Assembly (NCBI GenBank): GCA_026004675.1
Contig: BPJP01000004.1
Location: 62,001 to 126,000, forward strand
DNA from: Gemmatales bacterium
GTDB taxonomy: Bacteria; Planctomycetota; Planctomycetia; Gemmatales; Gemmataceae
Direction of reading: 5' to 3'
DNA: 64,000 nt
Of this stretch, positions 52,073-62,272 are shown piece after piece (position 1 is the first letter of the stretch; each line of letters starts with the position of its first letter). The notes under the pieces were generated by a model. It ran no database searches and was not told the DNA's origin. It worked only from the letters and a program-made list of their open reading frames with translations. A program made the position numbers and the translations under genes.

Positions 52073-53377
52073 ATGAAAGCCAGCGACGATTGCATCGAAA
52101 AGGTGTTCGCTCGTGAAGTGCTAGATAGCCGAGGCCGACCAACGGTCGAGGTGGAAGTTGCCTGCGTGGGGGGCGCTGTTGGCCGAGCCATCGTCCCCTC
52201 GGGCGCCAGCACGGGAACTCATGAAGCGGTCGAACTGCGTGACGGTGATCGTTCGCGGTTCGGTGGTCTTGGTGTTCGCAAGGCGGTTGCCAATGTCCGT
52301 CAGGTTATCGCGCCGAGGCTGTTGAGATGTCCGGCGTCGGACCAGGAGGCAATTGACCGGTTGCTTATCGACTTGGATGGGACGGCCAACAAGTCGAAGT
52401 TGGGGGCCAATGCCCTTTTGGGAGTGTCGTTAGCATGTGCCCATGCTGCAGCGGGCGCTCGTCGCCAGCCGTTATGGTGCTATCTGGCCGATCGCTTTCC
52501 AGGCCGCTTTCCCGATCCTGCTCTGCCTTTGCCGATGGTCAATATGATCAGCGGCGGCTTGCACGCCGGCTACAACCTTGAATTCCAGGACTTCCTGCTC
52601 TTACCCATCGCCGCCCGTTCGTATTCGGAAGCGTTGCAAATGACGGTCGCCGTCTATCATGCGTTGGCGGCTGTGCTCCGAAAACACGGCTACGAGGGCA
52701 CGCTTGTCGGCGACGAAGGGGGATTCGGACCAAAGCTGACATCGAACGAGCAAGCCGTCGAATTGTTGCTCGAAGCATTTTCTGCCGCCGGGTTGCAGCC
52801 AAGACGGGACGCCGGCATTGCCCTCGACGTCGCCAGCAGCCATTTCTACCGAAATGGCCGATACCATTTGCGGAACAATGGCAGCACGGTAACGGAATTC
52901 GATGGCCCCGGCATGATCGACCTTTTGGCGACTTGGGTGCGCGACTATCCGATTCTGAGTATCGAAGACGGACTTGCGGAGGATGACTGGGTGGGTTGGC
53001 AAAAACTCACGCAAACGCTTCCCCAAACGCAGTTGATCGGCGACGATCTGTTCGTCACCAATCGCAACAGGCTCGAACGGGGCATCCGTGAACGGGCTGC
53101 CAACGCCATTCTTGTCAAGGTAAACCAAATCGGCACGCTAAGTGAAACGCTCGAGGTGATCGAAAGAGCACAACGGGCTGGGTTTCGCACGGTTATCTCG
53201 GCGCGAAGCGGTGAAACCGAAGATGCAACCATTGCCGATCTGGCGGTCGCCACCGGTGCCGGACAGATTAAAATCGGCTCGGTGGCACGAAGCGAGCGGT
53301 TGGCGAAGTACAACCAGCTCTTGCGAATCGAAGAAGAACTTCCCGTTTTCACCGGTTGGAAACCTGTTGCAGGCTAA
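52073..53377 (+). CDS. eno: enolase
   Basis: Glycolytic 2-phosphoglycerate dehydratase, 434 residues. The start is ATG 52073 ([21 protein letters not shown]). Clear motifs are [81 protein letters not shown], and [17 protein letters not shown] with [27 protein letters not shown]. The catalytic and Mg ligands are therefore all present. The gene is open further upstream, but the ATG gives the conserved N-terminus. Confidence 0.95.
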   Translation: MKASDDCIEKVFAREVLDSRGRPTVEVEVACVGGAVGRAIVPSGASTGTHEAVELRDGDRSRFGGLGVRKAVANVRQVIAPRLLRCPASDQEAIDRLLIDLDGTANKSKLGANALLGVSLACAHAAAGARRQPLWCYLADRFPGRFPDPALPLPMVNMISGGLHAGYNLEFQDFLLLPIAARSYSEALQMTVAVYHALAAVLRKHGYEGTLVGDEGGFGPKLTSNEQAVELLLEAFSAAGLQPRRDAGIALDVASSHFYRNGRYHLRNNGSTVTEFDGPGMIDLLATWVRDYPILSIEDGLAEDDWVGWQKLTQTLPQTQLIGDDLFVTNRNRLERGIRERAANAILVKVNQIGTLSETLEVIERAQRAGFRTVISARSGETEDATIADLAVATGAGQIKIGSVARSERLAKYNQLLRIEEELPVFTGWKPVAG

Positions 53378-53417
53378 TTGCTCGTTGGCAGCCAGGCGAT
53401 CTTTCCCGAAACCACAG

Positions 53418-53438
53418 AAGGGCGAAAACTAGCCCTTT
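53418..53438 (+). terminator. weak rho-independent terminator after enolase
   Basis: A 6-bp stem AAGGGC / GCCCTT with an 8-base loop is followed by TT-G, 41 bp after the enolase stop. Stem and tail are short. Confidence 0.35.
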
Positions 53439-53441
53439 TGT

Positions 53442-53457
53442 GGATGGCGTATAGGAC
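53442..53457 (+). repeat. short dispersed repeat GGATGGCGTATAGGAC, copy 1
   Basis: This 16-base string is also seen in two copies 48 bases apart at 56571-56591 and 56619-56639. It lies in the gap between enolase and pyrB. Confidence 0.6.
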
Positions 53458-53642
53458 CTCGAGACGTTTTTTCAAGGAGTTTGTCAAAGGCGGACGCCGA
53501 TCGGCATTTTTTGTGTACACTGTTGGGCAAGGGCTTCTCAGGCAGCAAACGTGCACGCGGCAACCTCGAGGTCAAACGTAATCGGAATTGGTCCATTCGA
53601 TAAACTTGAAAAGGCGAACCAGCCTCAACAGATTGCGGAGTC

Positions 53643-54641
53643 ATGCAGAACGTACCGGAGGAACCGAACTTGACCACCGCCACGAAGCCTGAGCAAATTA
53701 TCTGGACGAAGCGCGATTTGCTCGACCTGGAAAACCTGTCACGAGAGGAGATCGAACTCATTCTCGATCGGGCCGAGGATTTCGTCAAAGACGATCCTCG
53801 GCATCAGGAAAAGCGATCAGACCTGAAAGGAATCGTTGTCGCCAATCTGTTTTTTGAACCTTCCACACGAACGCGGACGAGCTTCGGGTTGGCGGCAAAG
53901 AGGCTTTCCGCCGACACAATCGATTTTACCCCAAGCAGTTCAAGTCTGATAAAAGGGGAGAGTTTTATCGACACGGCCAAAAACATCCAGGCCATGGGAG
54001 CGGACGTGATGGTCGTGCGGCACGCCGTGCCGGGAGCTCCGCATCTCTTGGCCGAACACCTGCATTGTGCCATCATCAATGCAGGAGACGGAGCCCACGA
54101 ACATCCTACCCAAGGCTTGCTGGACATCCTCACCATCCGCCAGCGCCTGGGCCGAGTCGAAGGCTTGACAGTCGGGCTCGTTGGCGATATTGCCCATAGC
54201 CGGGTGGCTCGGAGCAATATTCACGGCTTGCTTAAACTGGGAGCGAAAGTTATCGTCTGCGGCCCGCCCACACTGGTTCCCCGTTCGATCAGCAGGCTGG
54301 GAGTCGAGATTTCCTACCATCTCGATGACATCCTGCCACATTGCGACGTGGTCAACATCTTGCGCATCCAATTCGAGAGGCAACGGCACGGACTCTTCCC
54401 CTCCGTTCACGAGTATGCCATGCTTTTTGGCATGAACGGCGAGCGTTTGCGCCGCGCCAAACCCGATATTCTGCTTCTGGCCCCAGGCCCGATCAATCGT
54501 GGCGTCGAAGTCACGCCGGAAGTCGCGGACGGCCCGCACTCGGCGATCCTGCAACAAGTGACCAATGGACTGGCGGTGCGCATGGCGGTCTTGAAGCTGT
54601 TGTGCAATCGGAGCGAAAGCGCACAGGGGGCCCACGGCTAA
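53643..54641 (+). CDS. pyrB: aspartate carbamoyltransferase catalytic subunit
   Basis: Second step of pyrimidine synthesis: carbamoyl phosphate plus aspartate. The 332-residue protein has the carbamoyl-phosphate site [19 protein letters not shown], the [19 protein letters not shown] loop with the neighbouring-chain Lys, VRHAVPGAP, and [20 protein letters not shown] (H-P-T-Q). The C-terminal aspartate domain has [13 protein letters not shown] and [11 protein letters not shown]. Dihydroorotase (pyrC), often the next gene, is not present; the hairpin array and toxin island follow instead. Confidence 0.94.
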   Translation: MQNVPEEPNLTTATKPEQIIWTKRDLLDLENLSREEIELILDRAEDFVKDDPRHQEKRSDLKGIVVANLFFEPSTRTRTSFGLAAKRLSADTIDFTPSSSSLIKGESFIDTAKNIQAMGADVMVVRHAVPGAPHLLAEHLHCAIINAGDGAHEHPTQGLLDILTIRQRLGRVEGLTVGLVGDIAHSRVARSNIHGLLKLGAKVIVCGPPTLVPRSISRLGVEISYHLDDILPHCDVVNILRIQFERQRHGLFPSVHEYAMLFGMNGERLRRAKPDILLLAPGPINRGVEVTPEVADGPHSAILQQVTNGLAVRMAVLKLLCNRSESAQGAHG

Positions 54642-55129
54642 AGCAACTAATGGGTTTTTGGAATGCGACAGCTTGTCCCTCACCGAATTCTGATCAGATT
54701 TTTTCCCAAAATCACGCAGTAAGGATTTTGGCCCTTTCGAGCCGGTTTTGCCGAATGGCTGAAGATGCTGGAGAAGCGCTGCAAGCGGTGGAAGCGAGGC
54801 GTCGAGCGAGACGGGGCTTCAAAGGTCGTTTTGGTGCGCGCGAGGGCGCGGTTGGAATTATTGTGGAAATAGCCGACTAGTTTATCTAGCTTATCTGGTT
54901 CACCGTCAACTAACGGTGAATTCAGCGAGCGTCGCGGTGTCAGCGCGACGGGCGGACCGTCAACAAACGGTGGTTTTAGCGAGCGTCGCGGCGTGAGCGC
55001 GATGAGGGGACCGTCAACTGACGGTGGTTTCAGCGAGCGTCGTGGTGTCAGCGCGACAAGCGGACCGTCAACTGACGGTGTTTCCTGGGTGGCACGCTTT
55101 GAGCGAAGCGAAGAACGTGGCCAGGCTGA
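54642..55129 (+). other. intergenic region holding the main hairpin repeat array
   Basis: No convincing gene. A minus-strand frame runs open through it and translates the array as an 18-residue repeat (SVDGPLVALTPRRSLKPP), because 54 is a multiple of three; that is a by-product of the repeat. The 54660-54890 stretch is unexplained, with no clear coding signal. Confidence 0.5.
54902..55079. repeat. hairpin repeat locus C, four units at an exact 54-bp period
   Basis: The core lies at 54902-54917, 54956-54971, 55010-55025 and 55064-55079: ACCGTCAACTAACGGT, ACCGTCAACAAACGGT and twice ACCGTCAACTGACGGT. The arms ACCGT/ACGGT are invariant; in the last two copies the stem extends to ACCGTCA/TGACGGT. 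Between cores lies a second inverted repeat, GTCGCG...CGCGAC (for example GTCGCGGTGTCAGCGCGAC). Each unit is therefore two hairpins. Confidence 0.92.
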
Positions 55130-55246
55130 GTAAACGTCATCAACGTCCAAGTTCAGGCAACACGTCCGCTCAATCTCACGCTTGGCGGTCTTGGCGTTTT
55201 TGGTGCGGGGTCGGGCATTCGGCCAACGGCCAGTTTCGTCGAGGAT

Positions 55247-55846
55247 GTGGGCCGAGCACTTGGCGGCGCCTTTCGGCGAACCGGTCAGCTGGCTGGCCAG
55301 CTTCGCCGCGGCTTCACACAACGCGCCAGGGCTGCTATAGATAGATTGAGGAGCTGGCGGCAGGGGGCGAGGGTTGGTGCTCCAAAGGCACTTGGTAATC
55401 TGCTTTCTCAACAAGAGCGAACTCTCGCTAACCTTGCCAGAAGCGCGGAGTCACGCCTTGGCTTAGTACCAAAGGGTAGCAGTGTTGCAAGCATACCTGG
55501 AGGGCAACGAACACTAAGCGGATGGACCAACACGCAGGGATTTCTGAACTCGACACAAGCAACTGATGAAGTAATGGCTCTTTCACAACGTATGGGTCAT
55601 AATTTAAGACCAGCAGGCGCACTGGATCAAGGTGTGCCTGGACGGTTCAATGCTTCTCATGCTGAAAAACAGATGGCGGTTATACATCCAAACCAGCCAA
55701 TTGCTGTTTCACGAGATATGTGTACTTCATGCCAAGAATGGTTTAGTGACTTGGCACGCTTCAGAAATCAATCTCAAGTAGTTTCTGACCCGCATTGGGT
55801 GAGAGTTTTCAGGCCAGATGGAATGGTCGTGGAAATTCCAAGGTAG
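55247..55846 (+). CDS. polymorphic-toxin C-terminal fragment with a deaminase-like domain
   Basis: A 199-residue product from GTG 55247, with no good ribosome site. The frame stays open upstream to 55130, reading VNVINVQVQATRPL...TASFVEDVGRALGG, but has no clear start, so this looks like the 3' end of a longer gene. The first 70 residues are Arg/Ala-rich and helical. The last 75 carry GRFNASHAEKQMAVI, then VSRDMCTSCQEWFSDLARF and WVRVFRPDGMVVEI. H-A-E plus C-x-x-C is the zinc site of cytidine-deaminase-fold toxins (nucleic-acid deaminases such as DYW-like or DddA-like). Which subfamily is not clear. The second half is visibly AT-richer than its neighbours, suggesting transfer. A likely immunity gene follows. 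Confidence 0.72.
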   Translation: MGRALGGAFRRTGQLAGQLRRGFTQRARAAIDRLRSWRQGARVGAPKALGNLLSQQERTLANLARSAESRLGLVPKGSSVASIPGGQRTLSGWTNTQGFLNSTQATDEVMALSQRMGHNLRPAGALDQGVPGRFNASHAEKQMAVIHPNQPIAVSRDMCTSCQEWFSDLARFRNQSQVVSDPHWVRVFRPDGMVVEIPR

Positions 55847-55887
55847 AATGAGTTGGTCCTTGAAGACAGAAGTGATACGGGGTGAAC

Positions 55888-56361
55888 ATGACAACTGAAT
55901 TCGTAGATCAATTGCGACACATTCCGTGGTTTGCCAATATTGGCAAACCAATTGTGAATAGTGCCGATGTAAAGCAAATTTTTAGTTGGAGCGAATGGCC
56001 AGGGCCAGAGGATGAATCAGTGATGGAGATTCACACACGGCAACAATCGCTTTACGAAACGATCTTCGCTAAGGCTGGGCAACAACGTGAAGCTGCCAAA
56101 AACCTTTGGAACAATATTCATACAATCGTTTTTCACTATGCGTCAAAGAATGTCCCTTACGATCCGACAGAGGACGCATGGCACGCTCCTTCCACCGCTG
56201 TGTGGCAAGCAGCTTGGACGGCGGGGTTAGTTGGAGTATGTCGTATGTTGAATCAAGACATTCCTGATGACCTTGAACAGCAATGGAGATGGTTTCAGGA
56301 AGGACATTGGCCCTGCGCTTTGGAAAATGAGAATGGGAATAAACATGTAGTTGTGTATTGA
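55888..56361 (+). CDS. candidate immunity protein for the adjacent deaminase domain
   Basis: A 157-residue soluble protein starting MTTEFVDQLRHIPWFANIG at ATG 55888, with GGGGTG a few bases upstream; it begins 42 bp after the toxin fragment, on the same strand. It is acidic and rich in Trp, with no signal or membrane segment (TEDAWHAPSTAVWQAAWTAGL, EQQWRWFQEGHW). I recognise no named family. The size, order and spacing match immunity genes of polymorphic toxins, and its base composition is AT-rich like the toxin domain. The role is inferred from position. Confidence 0.6.
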   Translation: MTTEFVDQLRHIPWFANIGKPIVNSADVKQIFSWSEWPGPEDESVMEIHTRQQSLYETIFAKAGQQREAAKNLWNNIHTIVFHYASKNVPYDPTEDAWHAPSTAVWQAAWTAGLVGVCRMLNQDIPDDLEQQWRWFQEGHWPCALENENGNKHVVVY

Positions 56362-56696
56362 GTGCGTTTCCGCACGTTCGATCTCCATCTGCTCGCTGTC
56401 TGTTGTTCTCCGTACCGAAAACCCAATCCCGTGACCCGATACCCATGAATCGAGCCGGTTGCAGCAGGCCGCGAGAGCGATAATGGCAGAGGAAAGGCTT
56501 CGCCCGTGAACTTAGCCGAAAGCGAACCTTCAGCTCTTTGACAACTCGCCAAGCACATCCAAAGGACCGCAGACGCGGATGGCCTATAGGAGCTAAAGAA
56601 CAACGGCCGTGGGGACCCAGACGCGGATGGCGTATAGGACGCCCTGCCTGCGTTGGCGGTTCCCTCTGGCCGGTATCGCGCCGTATCGCTTCACAA
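56362..56696 (+). other. 335-bp intergenic region with a duplicated short repeat
   Basis: No convincing gene. It holds two near-identical 21-base copies at 56571-56591 and 56619-56639 (core GCGGATGGCSTATAGGA), 48 bases apart. The second copy includes GGCGTATAGGACGCC, a small 5-bp inverted repeat. The rest shows nothing recognised. Confidence 0.5.
56571..56639 (+). repeat. short dispersed repeat, copies 2 and 3
   Basis: Copies at 56571-56591 and 56619-56639 share AGACGCGGATGGC-TATAGGA with one base difference (C or G). The same core occurs at 53442-53457 without the AGACGC lead. All three are just after coding regions, so it may be a small degenerate intergenic element. Confidence 0.6.
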
Positions 56697-57491
56697 TCAG
56701 AATTTGCCGCGCCGTCTCTCCTTGGCTGGCAGAATCTCCAGGCATGTGGTCCACCATCCGGTCAGAATAGTCTGGACGAATTCTTGGGGCAGGTTTTCCG
56801 AGCGCATTTCACGTGCCAGGCGCTCGTAGTCGTAGTGAAGCGGAACAAATTCGATCCGCAGATCGGGTGTTGCTTCAAGAATGGTATACCAAACGTTCGT
56901 CGTGCCGTCGTTTTCCGGGCGGCCAAGGACACCGACGTTGATGAAGTGGCGATCGTCAGGCAATGTTCGGTGCCATTTGATGCCGGTATGAGTGGCCAGA
57001 ATCACGTCGGCGTGGAATTGCTCCGCCAGAGCGCTGAGAAAATGGGTCGGCGTGGTCGATTCCCAGAGGAATTCATTCATCTTGCGCGGGCTGCCATGGC
57101 ACATGAGGACGCGATAGCGGCCGAGTTGGATGCGGCGCTGGTCGGGCAAGCTGCGCAGCCATTCGCGATTTTCGCTGCTGGTATTCTTGAACGTGTAAGC
57201 GTAGCTGATGCGGGCGAAGTGATTATCGCGCGGATCGGTGTAGCCACACTGGCAGTCGGCTAGACCGTTGCCGACCGAATGATCATAATTGCCCTGGATG
57301 CACAGCACCTTGTGTGCGTGCAGGAGAGGGAACACCCGATCGGGAAAAGGTCCGAACGCTCCCATATCACCGAGACAAAAGCAAGCATCCGCCCCGCGCT
57401 GGCGAGCGTCGACAAGAGCTGCTTCTAAAGCGAGATAGTTATTGTAAATGCCGCCGAAAACCGCGATTTTTGCAAGACCATTTTCTCCCAT
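56697..57491 (-). CDS. metallophosphoesterase-fold protein with altered first motif
   Basis: About 264 residues from ATG 57491 (GGAAGGA at nine bases). It has CLGDMGAFGP (G-D), QGNYDHSVG (G-N-H/Y-D), LMCHGSPRKMNE (histidine ligand) and ATHTGIKWHRTLP (last metal motif), a YfcE/Ppp-like calcineurin plan. The expected first motif D-x-H-G-N is replaced by G-I-Y-N-N in VFGGIYNNYLALEAAL, so two metal ligands of site 1 are missing at that place. It may bind one metal, or be inactive. It lies 53 bp downstream of the large TPR gene's stop region on the same strand. Confidence 0.78.
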   Translation of the reverse strand: MGENGLAKIAVFGGIYNNYLALEAALVDARQRGADACFCLGDMGAFGPFPDRVFPLLHAHKVLCIQGNYDHSVGNGLADCQCGYTDPRDNHFARISYAYTFKNTSSENREWLRSLPDQRRIQLGRYRVLMCHGSPRKMNEFLWESTTPTHFLSALAEQFHADVILATHTGIKWHRTLPDDRHFINVGVLGRPENDGTTNVWYTILEATPDLRIEFVPLHYDYERLAREMRSENLPQEFVQTILTGWWTTCLEILPAKERRRGKF

Positions 57492-57553
57492 ATTTGCCAA
57501 TCCTTCCCGCTGCTCTTCAGCAGTCGTTGACTATCAGTCTTTCGTTCATTTCG

Positions 57554-60500
57554 TCAGCTTGCCAGAGTGTGGCAGAGGCTGATTTCCTGCTCGATCGCTT
57601 CCAACAAATGTTTGATCTGACGTCTTTGCGGTTCGGTGTCGGCGAGTTTGGCGCAACGCAGCAATGACTGTTTCAACGTCGAGAGCTGTTCCGTCGTCTG
57701 CTTTACGAACTCGTCGAGTTGCTCCCAGTTGATCTGCCGGCTCGGCAGGCGATTGACATCGCGCGCAGTCTGATGCAATATGTCACGGTATTGATCATTC
57801 AAATGAATGAGAAAATTCAACAAGTGGGCAAATCGCACGTGGCTGCGTTGCAGAACGTCTCTGTCGCCGGGGTGGTGTCGCACAATTCTTTCCAAAAGAG
57901 ATAAGAACGGTTCGATATCTTCCAGGCGGTGCAATTCGTACAGTTCCAGTTCATAGATATCGAGTTGGGGGCTGTCGGCTCGCAATTGTCGCAAGCGAGC
58001 CAGGGTCGTTCGCGCCTGGTCGACGCGGTGCAACTGGTTGAGCGTGTGGAATAGTCGTTCCAACACTTCTGGATGTTCCGGCTGCAATTGGTACGCTCTT
58101 TGCAAGTATTGAAGCGCCGCCTCCCAGCGTTCTTGTTCGTAGAGGCGAGCTCCCAATCGGCGCAGGCTTTCGAAAAGAAGAGCCTCGCGGTAGTTCGGAA
58201 AACCTGACGGCGCAGCGAGAGAATCGTCGACCAGTTCGAAGAACTGATTCCACATCTGCAAGCTGCGATGAAAGTATCCTTGAAATTCCCAAGCCAGGGC
58301 AAGGTTTTGCACGATACGCGGATCGTCGGGCGCGATTTGCAAAGCCGCATGAAAGTGCCTGCTTCCTTCGACGAAGTCTTGAGCCAGCACGGAACAACAA
58401 CCCAGGAGATTGAGCAGGGCTGCCCGCATCGGGGCGGGGAGTTCGTGGCGGAACTCCAAGACCGTCAGCTGATGCTCCGCGTCCAAAGGTTTGCCGCGAT
58501 CGAGCAATGCCTTGGCTCGCAGCACCTTCGCCTCCAAAAGTCGACCACCAGCGCGAGCACTTTCCGAACGAGCCGCCGCCAGCGTCAGCAGCAGCGCTTC
58601 ACTGGTTTCCAGGCATCCCAGGCTAGTGATCCATTCGAGCAGCGCGGTCTCCTCGGAAGCGGACAATGTCATTAGTTCGCCCAGGCGAAGGTCGTCGACT
58701 TCCCGAGCCAGACTGCATTGCAAAAGTAAACCCAAAAGCGTCAGCATTCCCTTATTCCGAGAGGTTGCCAACTCCAATACTGCCGGCAGAAGTTGGAATG
58801 CTTCTTCGAGTTTGCCCAATGAAAGCAACAAGCGCAGGAGGTTATAGCCAACCGCAAAGTGCAAGCGCTTATCGTCTTTGGTTGGCTCCGTTTGCAATTC
58901 GCTCCATGCTTGCTTCCAGTATTGCTCTGCCAATTGGTACGGCGAAACGCTGCCCGTCTTTTTTTCCCGAAATGTCAGCGAACCGAGTAGGAGCAAAACG
59001 TAAGCATCCGGCGGCGAAATGCGCTTCAAGACCTCTTTCGCATCGGAGTATTGTTTTTGTCTCTCATATGCCAGCGCCAGAAGATAGTGGATGTTCGGAT
59101 CATTCAGGCCGGCCTGGATCGCTTGTTTCAACAGCAACGACGCCGCTCGAGCGTTGTGCACGTAGGGGTCGAAAACGGAAACATCCTCTTCAATAGGAAT
59201 CAGTCGAAGGTCTTCGTCTTCAAAAAGAAGGGCTTGGGCGGCTCGAATCCTGGCCAGGTTCAACAGGTCGGGCAGACTATGGTCGCTGCAGTGAAGCTTG
59301 ACCGCCTCGCGGAAAAAGTCGACGGCTTCCTCGTAACGCTCGTTCTGCAACGCCAGCAATCCGTTGATCAGAACCACGTCGGGCAAAGCATGATCCAGAT
59401 GCCAGGCTTTGCGTTTGCTAGTGTCGACCGTGCGCCACTCCCGGGCCGCCGATTGGAAATCACCTTGTTGAAGATACAGCCAACCGAGAAGCGCGCGGGC
59501 ACGCTGCGACGAAACGCTGTCCTCTTCCGCCGCTTGGCGCAGTGGTGGGATCGCAGCATTCGGGTTGGACCATTGAGCCAGTCCAACCAGAAACGACACC
59601 TCGGCCGGCCAGGATAACTTTTCGTTGCATAGTTCTTGTCGCTCTCCATCCGCGAGCGACGCTCTCCGCTCCTCGCCGAGGCAAGCCAGCGCCGACCTCG
59701 TTGCCGCTTCTGTGTCGCCGGCAGCCAATCGGGCAACAGCCAGGAACAAAGCCAACAAAGGATCCTTTTCACTAACGGCCGCTAAAGACGGTGCCAATGC
59801 TGCCAACCGCGAGCGATCGCCTGAATGGGCCAGCATGGCGGCCAGCAACAAAAGAGCATCATGATGTTTTGGGTCCGCGGCAAGACATGTTCGCAACCAG
59901 GACAAGGCCTGAAACCACAACCGGTTTCGTGCGTGCTGATCACGGCTGGCATCCTGGCGGAAAAATTCATTCAAAGCAAGTCGGCTGCCCACGTAGGCGA
60001 TGGCGGCACGTTGCCCAGACGAGGCTCTGGCAAGCGACTGGTTCAAGGTCTCGATGAAATCACCGCACCTTCCCACTTGTTGGACCACCGCGAGCCGAAC
60101 GAATGGGACAACGTCGTCGGGACACCGGGCATGCCAGGAAGCAAAGCAATGCGCGGCTTTTTCGAAGCGTTCAAGTTTGTAATTCAACCTGGCTGCATTC
60201 TTCCAAGCCTCCAAATGGTCTGGCGCCAAGGCTAGCAGCACGTTCAAGGCGTCCACCGCCTCGACGAGGTCGCCCTGTTTTTCTTTTTCGGCGCAACGGC
60301 GGATGAGCAGGCTCTCCCGATCTTCTTGTAATGCTGAACCGTCAAGCTCAGACGCGAGTTCCAGCCGCTCCGACTCTGGCAGGCTAGCGAGAGTCTTCAA
60401 ACAGGCATAGCGGACATCCGCGAAATTCCACTGTCGCTGCTCAAAAAACTTTTGTGCTGCCGACCCGTTGCGGCAGGTACGGGCGAATAATCGCAGCGTC

Positions 60501-62057
60501 GTCCGTGTCGAAATGGCATCCTCGAAGCCGCTTTTTTGGGCGTGGCAAAACAACCACGCCATGCGATCGTCCACTGAGTCCGGTGATTGTTCAGCCAGGC
60601 TGGCGTAGGCGAAAGCCGCGTTTTCATCGGCTAGTTCCGCCGATGCCATGGCCTGGCAGGCAACAAGCAGAGGCGCCGGTTCGACGCGGTAACCGTGCTG
60701 GCGGGCTTCCGTGACGAGCCGGTGGAAAACATCGGCGATATCGGCATCACCTCCACGGCAGTATTGCCCCATCAACGAAAACGCCCAGCGCAGGTTGTCG
60801 ATCTTGTCTTCCTCTGTTTTTGGCGTCCCCAGCGCTCCGCAGAGAGCGAGGTAGGCAGCTGTCTGGCTGTTCTTCGGTTGTTCCTGTTCGAAGGCAAGCC
60901 GCAAATGGCGGAATGCCTCGTCGAACCTTCCCAACTTCGCAAGTGTCATTCCCAGCCCGCGTAACAGTGGCAAGGTCGGCGGGCTGTCGCGAAACACCAA
61001 CTGGTATAGCTCAGCCGCCTCCTCGTAGTTGTGCAACCGATAGTGGGCTTCAGCGAGAGCGAATCGGGCTTCCCGCATCATGACGTTGACATCGTCGCCG
61101 AATACCGGACAGCGGAAAGGATGCTTTAACGCCAGTCGCCGAACATAGCAGACAACACCGTCGGTTTGTTCGAGATCGCCTGCTGCCAGTCCTTCGAGCC
61201 ATGCTTGTTGAGGGTTTTTGAGCCAGCGTGGAAAGCCGCTTGGACCGATCGCTCGTTGCAAGGCGCGAATAGCCAGTTTTTTCTCCGCCGGCGCGCACAA
61301 TGGCGGCTCCCAGTTGCCCGCATACGAAGGGCGAATCCGGGCAGAGTCGCTTGGCTTCCGACAAATATCTAAGCGCCTCTTGAATTCGCCCCTTCCGCAG
61401 CAGCAACGTTCCCAAATAAAGGTACGGATCGATCGGTTTTTCGTTTTCGCTGCCGATTCGAGCGACGAGTTCCTGCAAGATGGCAACGGCCTGGTCGCTC
61501 TGTCCTCCCCGAACGAAGGCCAACGCCTGCCAGAAACAAGCCTCTGGACATGCAGGAGCCAGATGAAAGATTCGCTCCAATAGGGGGAAAAGCTCCGCCT
61601 GTTTATTGTTGGCAAACAACTGGCGGGCTTCGGCTAGCATGCCATCGACGACGAGTCCGACGAGTACGGAGGCATCGGAACCGAGCAGCCTGGCTGCTTC
61701 TTGAAAATGCTCGGCGCTTTCCTGAAAACGTTTTTCTTCCAGGCAGGATTGTCCGGCTAGAAGAAGAGCCCGCCCGTGCAATTCGCGGAGTCGGCGTTGC
61801 CAAGCGGGGGATAGCCTGGTGCGCTTTTGCAAGCGGTCGATTTCAGCGATCGCTTCGCGCCATGCCTGATTTTGCAAATGCCGCCGCACGAGTTTCAAGG
61901 CTCGGCGACGGCGCGGGCCGCGCCCAAAACGCCAATACACGACGAGAAGAACGAGACTGCCGACTGCCGCCAGACTGCCGTAGTAGATTTGCCTGGCTTG
62001 GACGCTATCCGTGACAAACGCTTGCAGCCACTCAGGAATCGGCGGAAGAAAATTCAC
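57554..62057 (-). CDS. very large TPR-repeat membrane protein (frame broken once)
   Basis: About 1500 residues after repair. A short leader (MNFLPPIPEWLQAFVTDS) and one membrane helix near residues 28-45 (YYGSLAAVGSLVLLVVYWRFG) precede a basic stretch (RRRRALKLVRRHLQNQAW). The rest is a string of helical TPR-type repeats, well seen in LRGLGMTLAKLGRFDEAFRHL, LNLLGCCSVLAQDFVEGSRHF and ALQYLQRAYQLQPEHPEVLERL. There is no catalytic domain. The frame changes at the T6 run at 61277-61282; five bases would give RAGGEKLAIRALQRAIG. Its role is probably as a cytoplasmic scaffold tied to the membrane. Confidence 0.83.
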
Positions 62058-62272
62058 GGTTGCGTTTTGCCGCGTTAAACCGCTTACCTCTCCAATCCGA
62101 GGACGAGGTAGAGCCGCCTCGGATGTTCGTCACGGTCGAACGCGCGGGCTTCGTTGCACGAACATTTTCGCTTTGCATTAAGCCTAGCGGTTCCGCTGGG
62201 GCATATCAAGGAATGTCCTCGCGGGTCGCGTCGGAAGCATGGGCAGCGGAGCAAGGAAGACAAGCACGGTCG

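Noticed and set aside
54902..55079. Possible CRISPR array
   Set aside because: The entire 54-bp unit repeats, including the part that would be a spacer; no unique spacers and no cas genes.
54680..55414. 244-residue minus-strand frame with an 18-residue repeat
   Set aside because: The repeated peptide is just the 54-bp DNA repeat read in frame; no start region or homologous fold.
56295..56603. 102-residue minus-strand frame after the immunity candidate
   Set aside because: Overlaps the short repeats and the 3' end of the immunity gene on the opposite strand; no recognisable feature.
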